In this document: piece by piece, positions 1 to 11,664 of the stretch
Layout: the number at the start of each line of letters is the position of its first letter
How positions within the stretch are numbered: position 1 is the stretch's first letter
Assembly (NCBI GenBank): GCA_900095095.1
Contig: FMBT01000320.1
Coordinates: 1-64,000, forward strand
Direction: 5' to 3'
DNA from: Fragilariopsis cylindrus CCMP1102
Lineage: Eukaryota > Bacillariophyta > Bacillariophyceae > Bacillariales > Bacillariaceae
DNA length: 64,000 nucleotides
Made by a program: the position numbers and the translations under genes
Notes under the pieces: model-generated
Database searches by the model: none
What the model saw: the letters and a program-made list of their open reading frames with translations, nothing else
Told to the model about the DNA's origin: nothing

Positions 1-658
1 AGACCTTGCCTATGCAATCGTTGAAGCGAGCGAATTGTTCCTTCAATATCAAATAACTTACTAGCATCGCAATGATTTGCATCATTTTCAAACGTATCGG
101 TATCAAGAACTCTTGCATAAGGGTTGGTAATTGGGTTGGTAATCGGATTGGTATTGACTGGAGTACGAGCAGCGGTAGAGTTTGAATCATTTTTCTGCTT
201 CTTGGAAGGTGTTGCTGCAATATCTTGTTCAATTTCTTCACTCCCAGCCATAACAGAAAGCATGTCGTCTAAGGAGGGTGGCTGAACTTGGATTGAAGGG
301 ACTGGAGGAGTTGCGGCAGCAGGAGTAACTTGGATAGCTTCATCAGCAAGACGTTTCGATGAAGAGGCAGTTCGATTTCTTGCTTCATTATTTTCTTGCC
401 ATTCTTCTCTAGAGATGCCCATTCCTTCTTCGTTAAGTCCATCCTGACGTTTCGATGAAGAGGCGGCGGGAACAACAGTCTTGGAGGCAGCAGCAGCAGT
501 AGGTGGTGTGGGCTGCGTAATGGGGATGGGTGTTGGTGGCCATCATCATCGACATCAGATAAATAAAGAGGACTTTCGTCCCCAGTATTTACTGGTGACG
601 GTGATCTGTAGGCTGGTTGAGTGCGCCTGGGATTGCGATCATTGCCAATGAGATCCAT
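1..658 (-). CDS. Partial low-complexity protein, frameshifted, runs off left edge
   Basis: The minus strand opens with an ATG at 658 and reads about 40 residues (MDLIGNDRNPRR..., acidic SDVDDDGH) before losing the coding-like frame near position 540. A one-base shift there restores an open frame that stays open to position 1, about 178 codons rich in P, T, A, S and K, with a repeated TASSSKR/PAASSSKR motif and a duplicated NPIT unit. No GT-AG intron fits at the break, so this is a real frameshift, a decaying gene or a base-call error. I recognise no domain. The 3' end lies outside the window. The continuity of the downstream frame and its sensible composition support coding origin; function is unknown. 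Confidence 0.45.
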
Positions 659-1366
659 ATTTGTTTCAAGTGTATTATTGTTCTTAACGTAAGTGTAATA
701 TTGAGTATGAACTTAGATAATTTGCTTCTTTTTTCAGAGACGCAACACTTGGATACAAATGAATTTATGAAATGAAATAATGAGAATAAAATGATCGAAA
801 TGAGGAGCAAAATGCAAAAAAAGTTATCTGAAAATGCATTTTTTCATGATTTTTTCCCGACAATCAATGCGTATGCAGGATTTACAGCGAAAAAAATCGT
901 TTTTGGAGCGTGTGCGCCAGCATGCGTCGACGTGTGGAGGCATTTGGAGGCGTGTGGAGGCATTTGGAGGCGTGTGGAGTCATTAAGAGGCGTGTGTCAT
1001 TATTTACTTAGCACATGATATTGTTTACTTAGCATGCACTTCAAGTTGGATCACACTAATTAAATTATATACTTAGCACATGCTGGAAGTTTGTCAATCA
1101 TGCATACAGTTGTGTGAATGCAGCTTCAAGTTGGATCACAGTAAGTAAATAATGTACTAAGCTAAGTAAATAATATACTTAGTGTGATCCACCTTGAAGT
1201 GCAACTGTTAAGTAAATTTTTCGATTTTTGTGTACTTAGTTACTGCTTGAAGTTACTGAATACTGTATTAAATACTTAGTGTGATCCAACTTCAAGTGCT
1301 TGCTAAGTAAATAATACACTTCAACTGTTAAGTAAATTTTTCGATTATTTTTCGTTTTTAGTGACA
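659..1366. other. Intergenic, with short direct and inverted repeats
   Basis: No gene is supported here. At about 928-1000 a GTGTGGAGGCATTTGGAGGC unit recurs. From 1028 to 1346 a motif around CTTCAAGTTGGATCACAC appears twice forward (about 1030 and 1131) and as inverted variants (about 1182 and 1279), always next to ACTTAG/AAGTAAATA words. A 24-base segment around GTTAAGTAAATTTTTCG is repeated exactly at 1203-1226 and 1323-1346. Confidence 0.7.
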
Positions 1367-1510
1367 TCACATATTTTTGGGGGTTATATTTTTGGGGGTT
1401 ATATTTTTGGGGGTTATATTTTTGGGGTTATATTTTTTGGGGTTTTATTTTTGGGGGTTATATTTTTGGGGTTATATTTTTGGGGGGTTTTTTTTGGGGT
1501 TATATTTTGG
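1367..1510. repeat. G-rich minisatellite, about 16-bp unit
   Basis: Tandem units of the form GGGGGTTATATTTTT recur about eight times with small length variation, giving regularly spaced runs of four to six G. The array lies 75 bases left of the telomere-type repeats. ORFs here (GVIFLGVIFLG...) are repeat artefacts. Confidence 0.9.
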
Positions 1511-1585
1511 AGAAAAAAAAAATCTCTTAGTCGAAAAAAAAAAAATCTTTTTCAGTTCCCAGTTCCCAGTTCCCCGGTTGCAGTA

Positions 1586-1853
1586 CCCTAACCCTAACCC
1601 TAACCCTAACCCTAACCCTAACCCCAACCCCAACCCTAACCCTAACCCCAACCCTAACCCTAACCCCACCCCAACCCTAACCCTAACCCTAACCCTAACC
1701 CTAACCCTAACCCTAACCCTAACCCTAACCCTAACCCCAACCCACCAACCCTAACCCACCAACCCTAACCCTAACCCTAACCCCCAACCTTAACCCTAAC
1801 CCCAACCCTAACCCTAACCCTAACCCTAACCCCAACCCTAACCCTAACCCTAA
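1586..1853. repeat. Internal telomere-type array (CCCTAA)n with variants
   Basis: About 44 hexamers of CCCTAA are interspersed with CCCCAA and CCCACCAA variants. On the plus strand the C-rich strand reads left to right, the orientation expected at the left end of a chromosome whose body lies to the right. The sequence continues to the left with non-telomeric DNA and a gene fragment, so the array is internal as assembled. Repeat-rich, subtelomere-like DNA follows on the right. Confidence 0.95.
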
Positions 1854-3919
1854 GGTGTCTATTGTATTTCAACAGATATGCTGCTGCTGTAACTTGATCT
1901 AGAATACCTGGTAGATGGAAACTGTACATTGCAAATTGAAATGATACATCATCACATTATTTTACCAACATTGTGCGTACAGTGTACCTTAATGCGCACC
2001 TGTTACATGTACACTTGAAATTCAGTATTGAAATAACAAACAAATAATTAGTCTGCTTTTTAGCAGTCCAACCTGTACTGTTTACTTGATACTGTTTGCA
2101 GGAGTTGGACCTATACCACTTTCCTTGCCCAATTCAATGGACTGCAAATTTTACTACTGCCTAACATTTTCCCTCAACACCTCTCTACACCTCTCCACAC
2201 AATTTCTTACCTTCTGGAAGTCTCCAAGAATTGAATTCTCACACAGTGGTGCAGTGCAATTAGTTCATGTTGTTTGTTCTTGTTCTTGTTTCATCATATT
2301 GCTAGATAGACAGGAGGAATAACTTTAGCATGCAGTATAATTTGTTGTACCACCAGAGATACATCAAGCACAGTACAAATTCTCACACAACAGTCCATCC
2401 AGTTTATTATTTCACTTGTTGTTGTTGCTGTTGTGTTATTGTTGTTGTTGTTGTTGTTGTTGCTGTTGTTGCTGTTGCTATTGTAGCATGCATCAAAAGA
2501 GGATGCATCAGTAATTTACCAAGAAGTCGTATTTATTAGGACATTCAGTTCCTGTTGCTGTCCTTGATGTTTGATATTTTTTGGTAAACAGTCCTGTTTA
2601 CCAAATCTATTCCTGAATAGAATCAGCATACACCAGAAGAAAAAGCACATATACATGTTGTACCACCAGTGATTATAATCAGCAGTGCAAATTTTCATAC
2701 AGCAGTACATCATAGCACAGTTGTTGTTGTTGTTGTTGTTGTTTCATATTGACAGGAATATTAGTAGAAGCAGCATGACAGCAGGAGAGGATGCACCAGT
2801 CCTCTACACCTCAATACATGCTTCTAAATGAAACAGTCTACATGGGGGAAAATAAGCAAATCTTCACACAGCAGCGTAGTCAGTTCTTGTTGTTGCTTCA
2901 TAAAATTAGCATGCTTCAATATTTGATGCAACATTTGCTCTATCAATCAGTGAGTGTTGTACAGAACAACCTTTGAAATGGAAAAGCTTAAAAGAATTAC
3001 ACAACAGATATAGCAGATCATAGAGAGCAAATAAGCTCACACTTCTAATAAACATATTAGCATAGAAGTCTTCAGTCTAGTGGACTTAGGTAGCCAGTGT
3101 CCAGACATATTTACAACAATTCATGAAGAGTTCATTGTGTGGTGCAAGTTGGTAAGTAAGCAATGCTATTGGTACAGCATACTCATGAAGATGCCAATCA
3201 ATACCACCAACATAACATACCTGCATAGGACTGCAAAACAATCCTCCAACCAAAATATACAGAGAAAGTAAAACAAGTCATAGGAATCCAAGATAGTCAA
3301 AAATTCTTGGAAAATATATGAAGAAATAAGCTCCTACTTTGCTACTACCTACCATATGCTTTTGTACTGAAGCAATAAATACCTCACTGCTACTGCTGGT
3401 AAAAAAAAGAATAAGATAATGTTGCTGCAGCTTTACTTTATCTGGTATAAGATAATGTACAGAGGAAGGTAAAATGAAGTGCAACGTCTGAAAATATTAA
3501 CAATACAACAATGAGATAATTTTGCATCATCTCAAACTGCAGACAGTATGAGGTGAGATAATGTGAGGTGTTGTTGTTTTATACATACCTGGCGGGTGGC
3601 ACATTATTATACCAACATTACACACACTGGTTCATAATGGTTTTTAAATCCTACTAATATTTTGCTGCTACCATGCTTGTGCTTAAGCTGCTACCATTAT
3701 AAGAACCAGAAGGTAAGATTTTGCTGCTGCTGCAACTTTATCTAGATTATCTGGTAGATGGTGTGGTACATTGCAAATTGAAATGATACAACATCACATT
3801 ATTTTACCGACATTCAGTCACAGATTATCCAGTCACACACAACATGATATCTACTCAAACCAGGCAAAATTATGGTGACAGTAGGAGGTGCACAAAATGA
3901 TCCAGTAGTACCCTATGTG
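1854..3919. other. Subtelomere-like non-coding repeat region
   Basis: No convincing gene. A segment of about 93 bases (from GCTGCTGCTG through GGTAGATGG to CATCACATTATTTTACC) occurs at about 1880-1973 and again, diverged, at 3722-3814. Between them a looser repeat recurs with phrases such as CACAGTACAAATT, GCAGTGCAAATTTTC and runs of TTG (2418-2480, 2720-2742). The short ORFs here lack start context and codon structure. Confidence 0.7.
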
Positions 3920-4868
3920 ATTGATAGTGTACCAGACTGATCTGCTGTTGTCCTCTGCAACCCTTTCAAATGAGATAGATTGTTGTTCAGTTCTGACCAA
4001 AATTCTTGATATTTGTGTACCTTCCACAACAGCAAAACATATGCGGAGGTATGTGCACCTGACTCAAAAAGTATTGTCCTTTGCAACCCTTTCAAATGAG
4101 ATATTGTGTGGTTCATTTTGACCAAAAATCTTGATATTATTTGTGTGCCTTCCACAACAGCAAAACATATTTTATTCCTCAACCGCATGAACGAAAAAGT
4201 TGTAGGAGGCAACCACAATATTCTAATACACTATTTGGAGGTATATGCACTTGACTCAAAAAGTGTTGTCCTTTGCAACCCCTTCAAATGAGATATTTTG
4301 TGGTTCATTTTGACCAAAAATCTTGATATTATTTGTGTGCCTTCCACAACAGCAAAACATATTTTATTCCTCAACCGCATGAACGAAAAAGTTGTAGGAG
4401 GCAACCACAATATTCTAATACACTATTTGGAGGTATATGCACTTGACTCAAAAAGTGTTGTCCTTTGCAACCCCTTCAAATGAGATATTTTGTGGTTCAT
4501 TTTGACCAAAAATCTTGATATTATTTGTGTGCCTTCCACAACAGCAAAACATATTTTATTCCTCAACCGCATGAACGAAAAAGTTGTAGGAGGCAACCAC
4601 AATATTCTAATACACTATTTGGAGGTATATGCACTTGACTCAAAAAGTGTTGTCCTTTGCAACCCCTTCAAATGAGATATTTTGTGGTTCATTTTGACCA
4701 AAAATCTTGATATTATTTGTGTGCCTTCCACATTAGCAAAACAAATTTATTCCTCAACCGCAGAAACCAAAAAGTTGTAGGAGGCAACCACAATGTTCTA
4801 ATACACTATGCGGTTGCTACTGCACCTGACTCAAAAAGTGCTGTTCTTTGCAACCCTTTCAAATGAGA
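3920..4868. repeat. 192-bp tandem satellite array, forward orientation
   Basis: Three consecutive 192-bp units (4106-4297, 4298-4489, 4490-4681) appear identical letter for letter, flanked by one diverged unit on each side. Landmarks in each unit are TTCAAATGAGATATTTTGTGG, CCTTCCACAACAGCAAAACA and GTTGTAGGAGGCAACCACAA. Because 192 is divisible by three, the same 61-codon ORF recurs in each unit; each ends at the same TGA, so I treat them as artefacts. The same family returns at 17520-17886 (forward) and 18488-22360 (reverse). Confidence 0.95.
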
Positions 4869-4915
4869 TATTTTTTTATGTGTACACATACATTTTCAAT
4901 CCCTAAAAGGTCTTC

Positions 4916-5124
4916 TGTGTGTGTGAGCCTACATTTTGAGATACCAGTGGGCTTACAAGACTAAGGAGTATAATGGTCCTCTATCCAATAGGTCAATTGT
5001 AAACCTTGTACCCTATTTTTCTAGATGAATGACTTTTAGGTGTATATACTTGATGCTAAAGTTGTTATTATATACTACACTAACAAATACTAGTAAAATT
5101 TGGACATGATTTAGTCTTTATATT
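4916..5124. repeat. 209-bp segment following the satellite, copy 1
   Basis: This segment starts at GTGTGTGAGCC and ends at GATTTAGTCTTTATATT. It is closely similar to 22650-22858 in the same orientation and of the same length. It lies directly right of the forward satellite array here and right of the reverse-oriented satellite there, so it is a dispersed component of the same repeat complex. Confidence 0.85.
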
Positions 5125-5578
5125 CATCTCTATGAAAATCCGTCAGATTCGGTGTGAAGCACTGCGCTACCTGTATTTGTTAACGCGAGTAGACTTACTC
5201 TTTTTTACGTGAAGCTTGCTTTAGAACGACGCGTAATATTAATAGCGACGCAATGACGACGGACCAATTTCTGCAAAAAAAAACAGTTTATGTAGTTCAT
5301 TATTCCAGTGCACAACGCGAACAAACATATATTATGATTCAATCTACATTTAGAAATTACTATTTGTTTTTATGTCGAGTATTTTTTAGCAAGATCGCAA
5401 GTCGTTTTTATTCCAATCGACAAATCCTCATCGTGTACCAATACGATAACACATGCACTAACTTCTCTTTTTCTCATCACGAATAAATCGAATGAATCAA
5501 TCGATTCATCGAATCTGAATTATCAGCGGGGCTAGCTATTAGGAACTCTACAATTTTAGTTGATAATTTAGAAGAGAA
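5125..5578. other. Intergenic upstream of the PAP gene
   Basis: No gene is seen. A short phrase, TATTTGTTAACGCGAGTAGA, at about 5173-5193 recurs near 23045 and 23153, so similarity to the right-hand repeat complex extends patchily past the 209-bp segment. The last part presumably holds the promoter of the gene at 5579, but no specific element is identifiable. Confidence 0.6.
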
Positions 5579-6439
5579 ATGAGGCGTATTAATAGTTCAT
5601 CGGGAACCAAGCATTATTTCCATTACTATGACTATTGTCTGTATAATGTGATAGTTGTGATCTTGTTTGTATCGTCTTCGTCGCCATTATCATTCTCATT
5701 CTCATTCCCATTCTCGGCGTCTACTACTACTGGCGTTGCAGCATTTTTCCTACAAGATATTTCACAACGTCAACAGCAACGTACTAATAATAATAATATC
5801 AATAATGTATTACTTCCGGAATTAGATAATTTAATTATTGCATCAAAGAATGGTCTTGATACGTCCTATGAAGCGGTTGTTAAAGAAAAGATGATCGAAA
5901 TAAGTAAATTACGAAATTACGACATGGATCAAAGAGAATCGTTATCGGGAAGTTGGGAATTAATTTACACGACAGAAAAAGAAATTAATTTCTTTAAAAC
6001 ATGGCCCTTTGCAGATGTAACATCCATTACTCAAAAATTAGACTTATTTGATACACAAATAATTAATAATTTTATTAACTTTGAGGGTGGTGGCTTATTC
6101 GCTGTTACTGGTGCTGTAGAGGCTGCAGATGCTGCTGCTATTACTGCTATTACTGCTATGACGAAGAACACTAGTGGTAATGATAAAGGAGATGGAAACA
6201 AAGAAGGAACTACTAAAAATGGAGACAACGGAGATAGGAATGGAAATGTGGAAGGAGAAAATTATGATCGTGTTACATTTGAATTTAAAAGTGCAAAAAT
6301 TATTGCATGGAATAAAGAATTAGATAATCTTCCACCCATTGGATCTGGTTGGTTTGATACAATGTTCTGCAACGATGAGTACGCATTACGGTGTGATTCT
6401 AGACAGGATTGGAGTATTTTTCGAAGAATAGGAATATAA
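5579..6439 (+). CDS. Plastid lipid-associated protein (PAP/fibrillin family), plastid-targeted
   Basis: Single-exon, 286 aa. Fibrillins are lipid-binding proteins of plastoglobules and thylakoids. The N-terminus has a hydrophobic signal (VIVVILFV) followed by an S/F-rich stretch and GVAAFFLQ, which resembles the A-F cleavage motif of secondary red plastids. The domain begins at about residue 76 (LPELDNLIIASKNG), then shows the family's LSGSWELIYTT block at about 121-131 and a C-terminal block (GWFDTMFCNDEYALRCD then a short WSIFRR end). A charged, G/N/D-rich insertion at about 185-225 separates the two halves and is unusual for the family. ATG at 5579 is chosen because it puts the signal at the N-terminus. 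Family call is good; substrate is unknown. Confidence 0.85.
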   Translation: MRRINSSSGTKHYFHYYDYCLYNVIVVILFVSSSSPLSFSFSFPFSASTTTGVAAFFLQDISQRQQQRTNNNNINNVLLPELDNLIIASKNGLDTSYEAVVKEKMIEISKLRNYDMDQRESLSGSWELIYTTEKEINFFKTWPFADVTSITQKLDLFDTQIINNFINFEGGGLFAVTGAVEAADAAAITAITAMTKNTSGNDKGDGNKEGTTKNGDNGDRNGNVEGENYDRVTFEFKSAKIIAWNKELDNLPPIGSGWFDTMFCNDEYALRCDSRQDWSIFRRIGI

Positions 6440-7231
6440 TTATGAATAGGATTATGAATATACTGTAGGATATAGGATAGGATTATGGATATACTGTAGG
6501 AATCATCGATATGTTGATATTCAACTCAATTTTCTTTACCGACGAATTTTAATTATTATAGTGCACGCACTGTACTGTACGACTCACTCGTTCTAGAATT
6601 AAATTATGCGAGGAAAATATAACTAGAATAATCTTGTTAAACCACCCACCCTTTTAATTGAAATTCTTGTGTCTACAGAATTGTGTAAAATAATGTATCA
6701 TCAGTCGGCTACGAGGTCGATACGACAAATAAAGCGCATCGTATGTGTAATAGGAGATCAATACTAACGAAAATAGGGACGAACGGCGGGGAGTCGAGTT
6801 GCACATTTACAGTAGTGTACTAGTATACAATTTTCAATGCGGGTTTGTGAACTACTCAACGTCTACCAAAAAATCTAGTATCAGGCATCGCATGACTGGA
6901 TTGCTAATTTTAGCTATATGCTAGCTATGAATTACAGTTGTAGGACGTAGTTTTTGTTGAAATTATCTCAGGATACTTAATTAGTTGTAATAATTGATAA
7001 AAATTTACTGATATAAAACATGCATTATTAGGATGCATCAACATTGTTTTTTTAAGTACGTTAACAAGATTCGAACCCGCAACGAGGAGGGGTCTTACCG
7101 TGTAACATATCGGTATCTTCATGAAATCACACAAAACACACACAAATAATAACGGAAAATCTGGAGCAGACATAATCACTTTGGTGGGGGGAAAATTAGA
7201 AACGAGACAGCATTTTTGTCGTTTCTAATTA
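6440..7231. other. Convergent intergenic region between PAP and antiporter
   Basis: No protein gene is supported. At about 7060-7110 the minus strand contains GCGGGTTCGAATCTTGT, which resembles a tRNA T-arm and Pol III B box with wobble pairing, but no full cloverleaf can be drawn. Two near-copies of TAGGATTATGGATATACTGTA lie just after the PAP stop at 6455-6505. Confidence 0.5.
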
Positions 7232-10200
7232 TTAATTAATAGGAATTTCTTCTTCCTCTGAACCAATATTTTTCTTTATATTGTCAACATCGATCTTTAC
7301 ATCGACAACGGCGGCTTCAACTTTTCCTTTATCGGCGTCTTTAACTTTTCCTTTTTTGATTTCATCGTTGTCGTTATCATCTTCATGAGAATCATTGTCC
7401 TCACCAATAAGTGTCTGACCATTTGATTTTTTAATACAATCATCCGATAAAGTTTGCAAAAGTTCTCGATGGCCACACAATAATTTTGTGATTGGATCCC
7501 AACGCCCGGTTGGACTGATGATAGGAACACAAATTACGAACACGAATAATACACTTGCACCAATACCTAGGATGATACCAACAAAACTCGGATAGGCATC
7601 ATATCCGATCGGAATATACCCGAACAATAATGAAATTAAAACGACCCACATTGCGTACGGTGCCTGTGTAATAACATGTTGCATGAGAGTTACATCACAT
7701 GCCAATGCTGATAAGACAGTCGTATCACTAATAGGACTCATATGATCACCTGCCACCGCTCCACCTAATATTGCCGACGTTGTTGCATAAAAGATTTCCG
7801 GATTGCCATCACTTGCTGTATATGTAGGAACTAAGACCAATGGGAAAAGGATTGCCATAACACCCCACGATGACTTCGTTTCGTTAGTTCGTTGAATGAT
7901 GATAAGATTGATGTTGAGAACACGAAAAGGAAAGAATATAAAGTGAGTGAATGCAGTGAAGACAGCAATAAGCAAATGATGATGAAAAAAGGAGCATGAT
8001 GGTTTAAAACGTACACCCATAGCTGTTCCCATTAACCAAGCCATTATGAATGTAATCGTTGGAAGCATCTGATATGGAATTGCACCACTAACAATAACAG
8101 ATGCAAATAAACGATCAACACCTATTGTCACCATTAGTGAACCTGAAGCCCACGCAAGTGTCTTTAGAAATAGAAAAAAATAATCAGGTTTGAATTTGTA
8201 GTAAGCAGATCGAGATGATAAAAATAATATAAGAACAAAGAGAGGGAGAGAGTAAAGCGAAAATCCGTGTGAGAGTGTGCAGGTTGGATAAAAGAGTTGC
8301 TTTATTTGTTCATGCTGTGTTGTCTACTGATCTTATTATATATGCAATGTCTTTCAATATGTAGATAGATTTATAAATGGCACGATACTTACCAGAATAA
8401 CAATTGCTAAGAAGACACGTCCCATACCATATAGGAAACTTTCAACAGATTCACTAACACTCATTAGGAACCGTGGTTGTAATTCACCACGTTCTTCACA
8501 AATAGATTTACGCCATGGCATCATATCCCAAATTCGTTCGGGTGTTGGCCAACATAATGTACCGGTACCCGCTATAAAAAGTTCGAATTGTGTACAAATA
8601 GACAGATAAATAAATAAATCGAGTATATACGTTAAGTTTAGAGAATCTAAAAGATATAAAACAAATAGCAAATCACAATCATCATACATAAATATCTATT
8701 TCACAATTCACAATAACTGTTCGATAGAAAAAAACTTACGGATAGTAATTTGTAATAAATACAATATCAATGTTAACCATGCCGTAGCCATTGTACCCCA
8801 TAATAATGCAGAATAACTATCCGACGATTCTATTTTATCCATAAAACTTTGTTCTTCACCAGAGCCGCTTGTACCAGTTTCAACTAGTAACGCAAAAATT
8901 AATGCAACTAGAATTCCAACAGGAAGTAATAAATTACATGAATATAATGGTTGATCTTTTACCGGTTGATTTTCATCATCCTCGCCTTCCTTTTTACTGG
9001 ATGTACCTATATAATAATTCATGATGATGATGATACAACGATGGACAACGACATCCACGACGTAGAAAAGGAATGTTAGTTTGATAATATTTATGACGTG
9101 ATGTACAACAAATAGAATAAAAATCGAATAGTATACAACATATATAACACAACATACCTTTTCCAGGACCACCATCGGTTCTATCATAGATACGAACTTT
9201 ACGTTCCGCAAGTAACATAGGACCAGAATCACGTTGGAAAAAAATGATTAAGGCAATGAATACCAGCATAAACCATGAATAATAGGCATATCGGAGAGAA
9301 TTAAGGAACACAGCAAATCCTGATTCAGGAATTTGAAGTACATCACCACCACCACCGCCGCCAATTGTTTCTGGATCATTCCGTTTTACAATAATATCAA
9401 TCGCTTCTTGGATTAATCCAACCTCAAATCCTACCCATGATGAGATCGGTGAAATGGATGCAATCGGTGCCGATGTCGCATCGACAATAAAAGATAACTT
9501 TTCACGTGATACACTTAATACATCTAATAATGGACGCATTGTTTCTCCTGCCAAAAGTATATTCGCATAATCATCGAAAAAGATAAGTATTCCCACCATC
9601 ATACATGCAGCTTGCCCCAAACGTGGTGTGGTTGCTACCTTTGATATATCACGTGTAAATCCTAACATCCCACCTGATTTTTGCTACATCATATATCATA
9701 TTATTATTGTAAAATTATATTATATAAAATGAGAGAGAGAGAGAGAGAATAACTTAGTCAGTGGTCGTGCCTATCCTCAAAATCTACAATACACACACAC
9801 ACACATAGAACTACCGTATATACAGCCTAATAAGTATTATGTTTATATACGTACCATCATACCCACAGCACCTGATAGGAAGAATGTAAATAATACAACA
9901 TAAACATGTCCTTCATCCGCAGCTGCGCCCACTAAAAATTCACTAAGTGTAATTTTGAATCCTTCATTGATTGAACCCGTAATGATACAGGATCCAATAA
10001 AAATTCCTATAAACATGGATATGACCACCATACGTGTTGCCAATGCGAACAATAAAATAAAGAGTAATGGAATGATACATATTCCGCGACGGTATGTTTG
10101 ATAATTATTTGAATTACTCGATGTTGTAGTATCCAGATAAACAGTCACGGTCACCGTTGATGTTTGTTCTTTTTGTATTGTAGATACAAGTTCATGTAGA

Positions 10201-10768
10201 TGTCGATGTCGTAAGTAACGTGGAAGAGACGAACGTGAGGAATAGAAATAATATAGAAAGGAAGTGTGGTGGTTAGGGGGGGGGGGGGGGGGTATATATG
10301 GCAAACACGACGAGACGGGTGCGAGGAAGCGATGAATGACGATGGCGATGTCAATAAGTTCAAAAGATGTTTAGATGATAACTTGTAACAACCGTATAAC
10401 TTACTTTGTTTCACTTGAATAGAACCAGCCTCGAATGATGTTGGAAGTTCACGATTCACATCCGATAAATCAATTTCACCTGTGGCTTGGATTTCACCAT
10501 TCACAGAAGTTTCCCATTTCATAATATTAGTAGTATTTCCGTCATCTTCCACATCTTCCACAGAAACAGGACTCCATTCCATTCCTTCTATATACACGAG
10601 GGTAACGTCATCGATAAAGATGGTACGCAATTCATCAATTTGTGTTGTATTATCAACTAAATTTTGAGATGCCGAATCCAAATTTGGTACATAATCAAAT
10701 GCATTACAGATGCTGATGCTTCCCAGTAAGAGGAAAGCAAAGACGACGACAGTAGTGGCAATCGTCAT
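7232..10768 (-). CDS. NhaC-type Na+/H+ antiporter, seven exons
   Basis: Exons by splice sites and frame: 10768-10405, 10168-9855, 9683-9158, 9006-8740, 8571-8393, 8161-8015, 7873-7232, giving 812 aa. Start is the ATG at 10768, heading a signal-like hydrophobic stretch (VVVFAFLLLGSI). About 120 residues of non-membrane sequence follow, then the transporter. Family signatures are QKSGGMLGF at the start of exon 3, FFDDYANILLAG, the LAWASGSLM segment of exon 6, and AGDHMSPISDTTVLSA in exon 7. The exon 6/7 junction (GTACGT donor) gives MGSSWGVM, which fits the family better than read-through of that ORF. The C-terminal tail is acidic and Lys-rich. The membrane is not certain: plasma membrane, endomembrane or plastid envelope are all possible. 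Intron 1 contains a run of 17 G on the plus strand. Confidence 0.85.
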
Positions 10769-11664
10769 GGTGCTTGCTATATATATTAATAAAATCAATG
10801 AATTTGATTTTATGAGCGTGGGGATTACTGGATTTCAATGCATGCGTTAAAAGTTAGCTACAAAATGAAGGCTTCGACGTGAAGTAACTAAATATTTTAC
10901 AGTACAATTGTACGCGAGTAAAGAAAGCGCTCTACTGTAGTGCTGTGCTGAGATGAGGAAGCGCTGTGAATGATTACACACCGTCTATTGACTTTCAACT
11001 TTTAAGATATTTGGGATTTGGGAGTGAGTTGAGTGAGTCATACCTCTTCGAGAACAAACAATCACTAAGAACATCAACATAAGCCAGCAGGAAATGCATT
11101 TCTGCGTTACGGCACTTGTAGCAATTCCGAACAGAATTGTCAAAGATACAGTATTTCGAATTTTTTGAAATATGTTACAAATTTTGGGGAATGAACGCAT
11201 GCCTATCGGGTAGTTTGTTCTTGACACATATCAATCACACTTTATTTAAGAAACATTCGCCTGAAATGAAGAGCCATTGAATTCAATCTACTGCTTCTAG
11301 GAACATCCAGGAGCATCCTCGATTTAAAAAAAAATTCGAAAATCAGAAAATTCATATCCCCCCTACGCATGACAAGTCGAACTTTGCTTCACTCATCATT
11401 CAAATGGTTGACTCATTCGATTCAACTCGGCGTTTATATCGTGTTTAGCTGGCGCGATGCGAATCCTGCTTAGCTAGTATGCTTTCACGAATGAATAAGA
11501 CTGAAAAAGTGCATATAAAATCTTGTTCTTCGACAGTCTAGCATTCATGTTCAGAAAAAATAGTAAATTCACAAATCAACAATCAACAACAAAAGAAACA
11601 ACTAACTACAAACTACAAACTACAAACAATATAACAACTACGAACGAGAAATACATTGACTACG
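10769..11664. other. Divergent intergenic region (antiporter / VWA gene)
   Basis: No gene is supported. The region must hold the promoters of two divergent genes. The 5' leader of the VWA gene (about 11570-11660) is A-rich with repeated ACTACAAACTACAA words. No recognisable TATA or initiator element stands out. Confidence 0.6.

Noticed and set aside
1472-1754. ORFs encoding Pro-Asn or Gly-Leu repeats
   Set aside because: They are translations of the CCCTAA array and the adjacent minisatellite.
4106-4675. Three identical 61-codon ORFs
   Set aside because: They are a by-product of a 192-bp satellite unit that is a multiple of three; each ends at the same stop and has no protein-like features.
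7055-7130. Possible tRNA on the minus strand (GGGTTCGAATC B-box-like motif)
   Set aside because: The T-arm pairs only with several G-U wobbles, and no acceptor, D-arm or anticodon stem can be drawn at the right spacing; at most a tRNA-derived relic.
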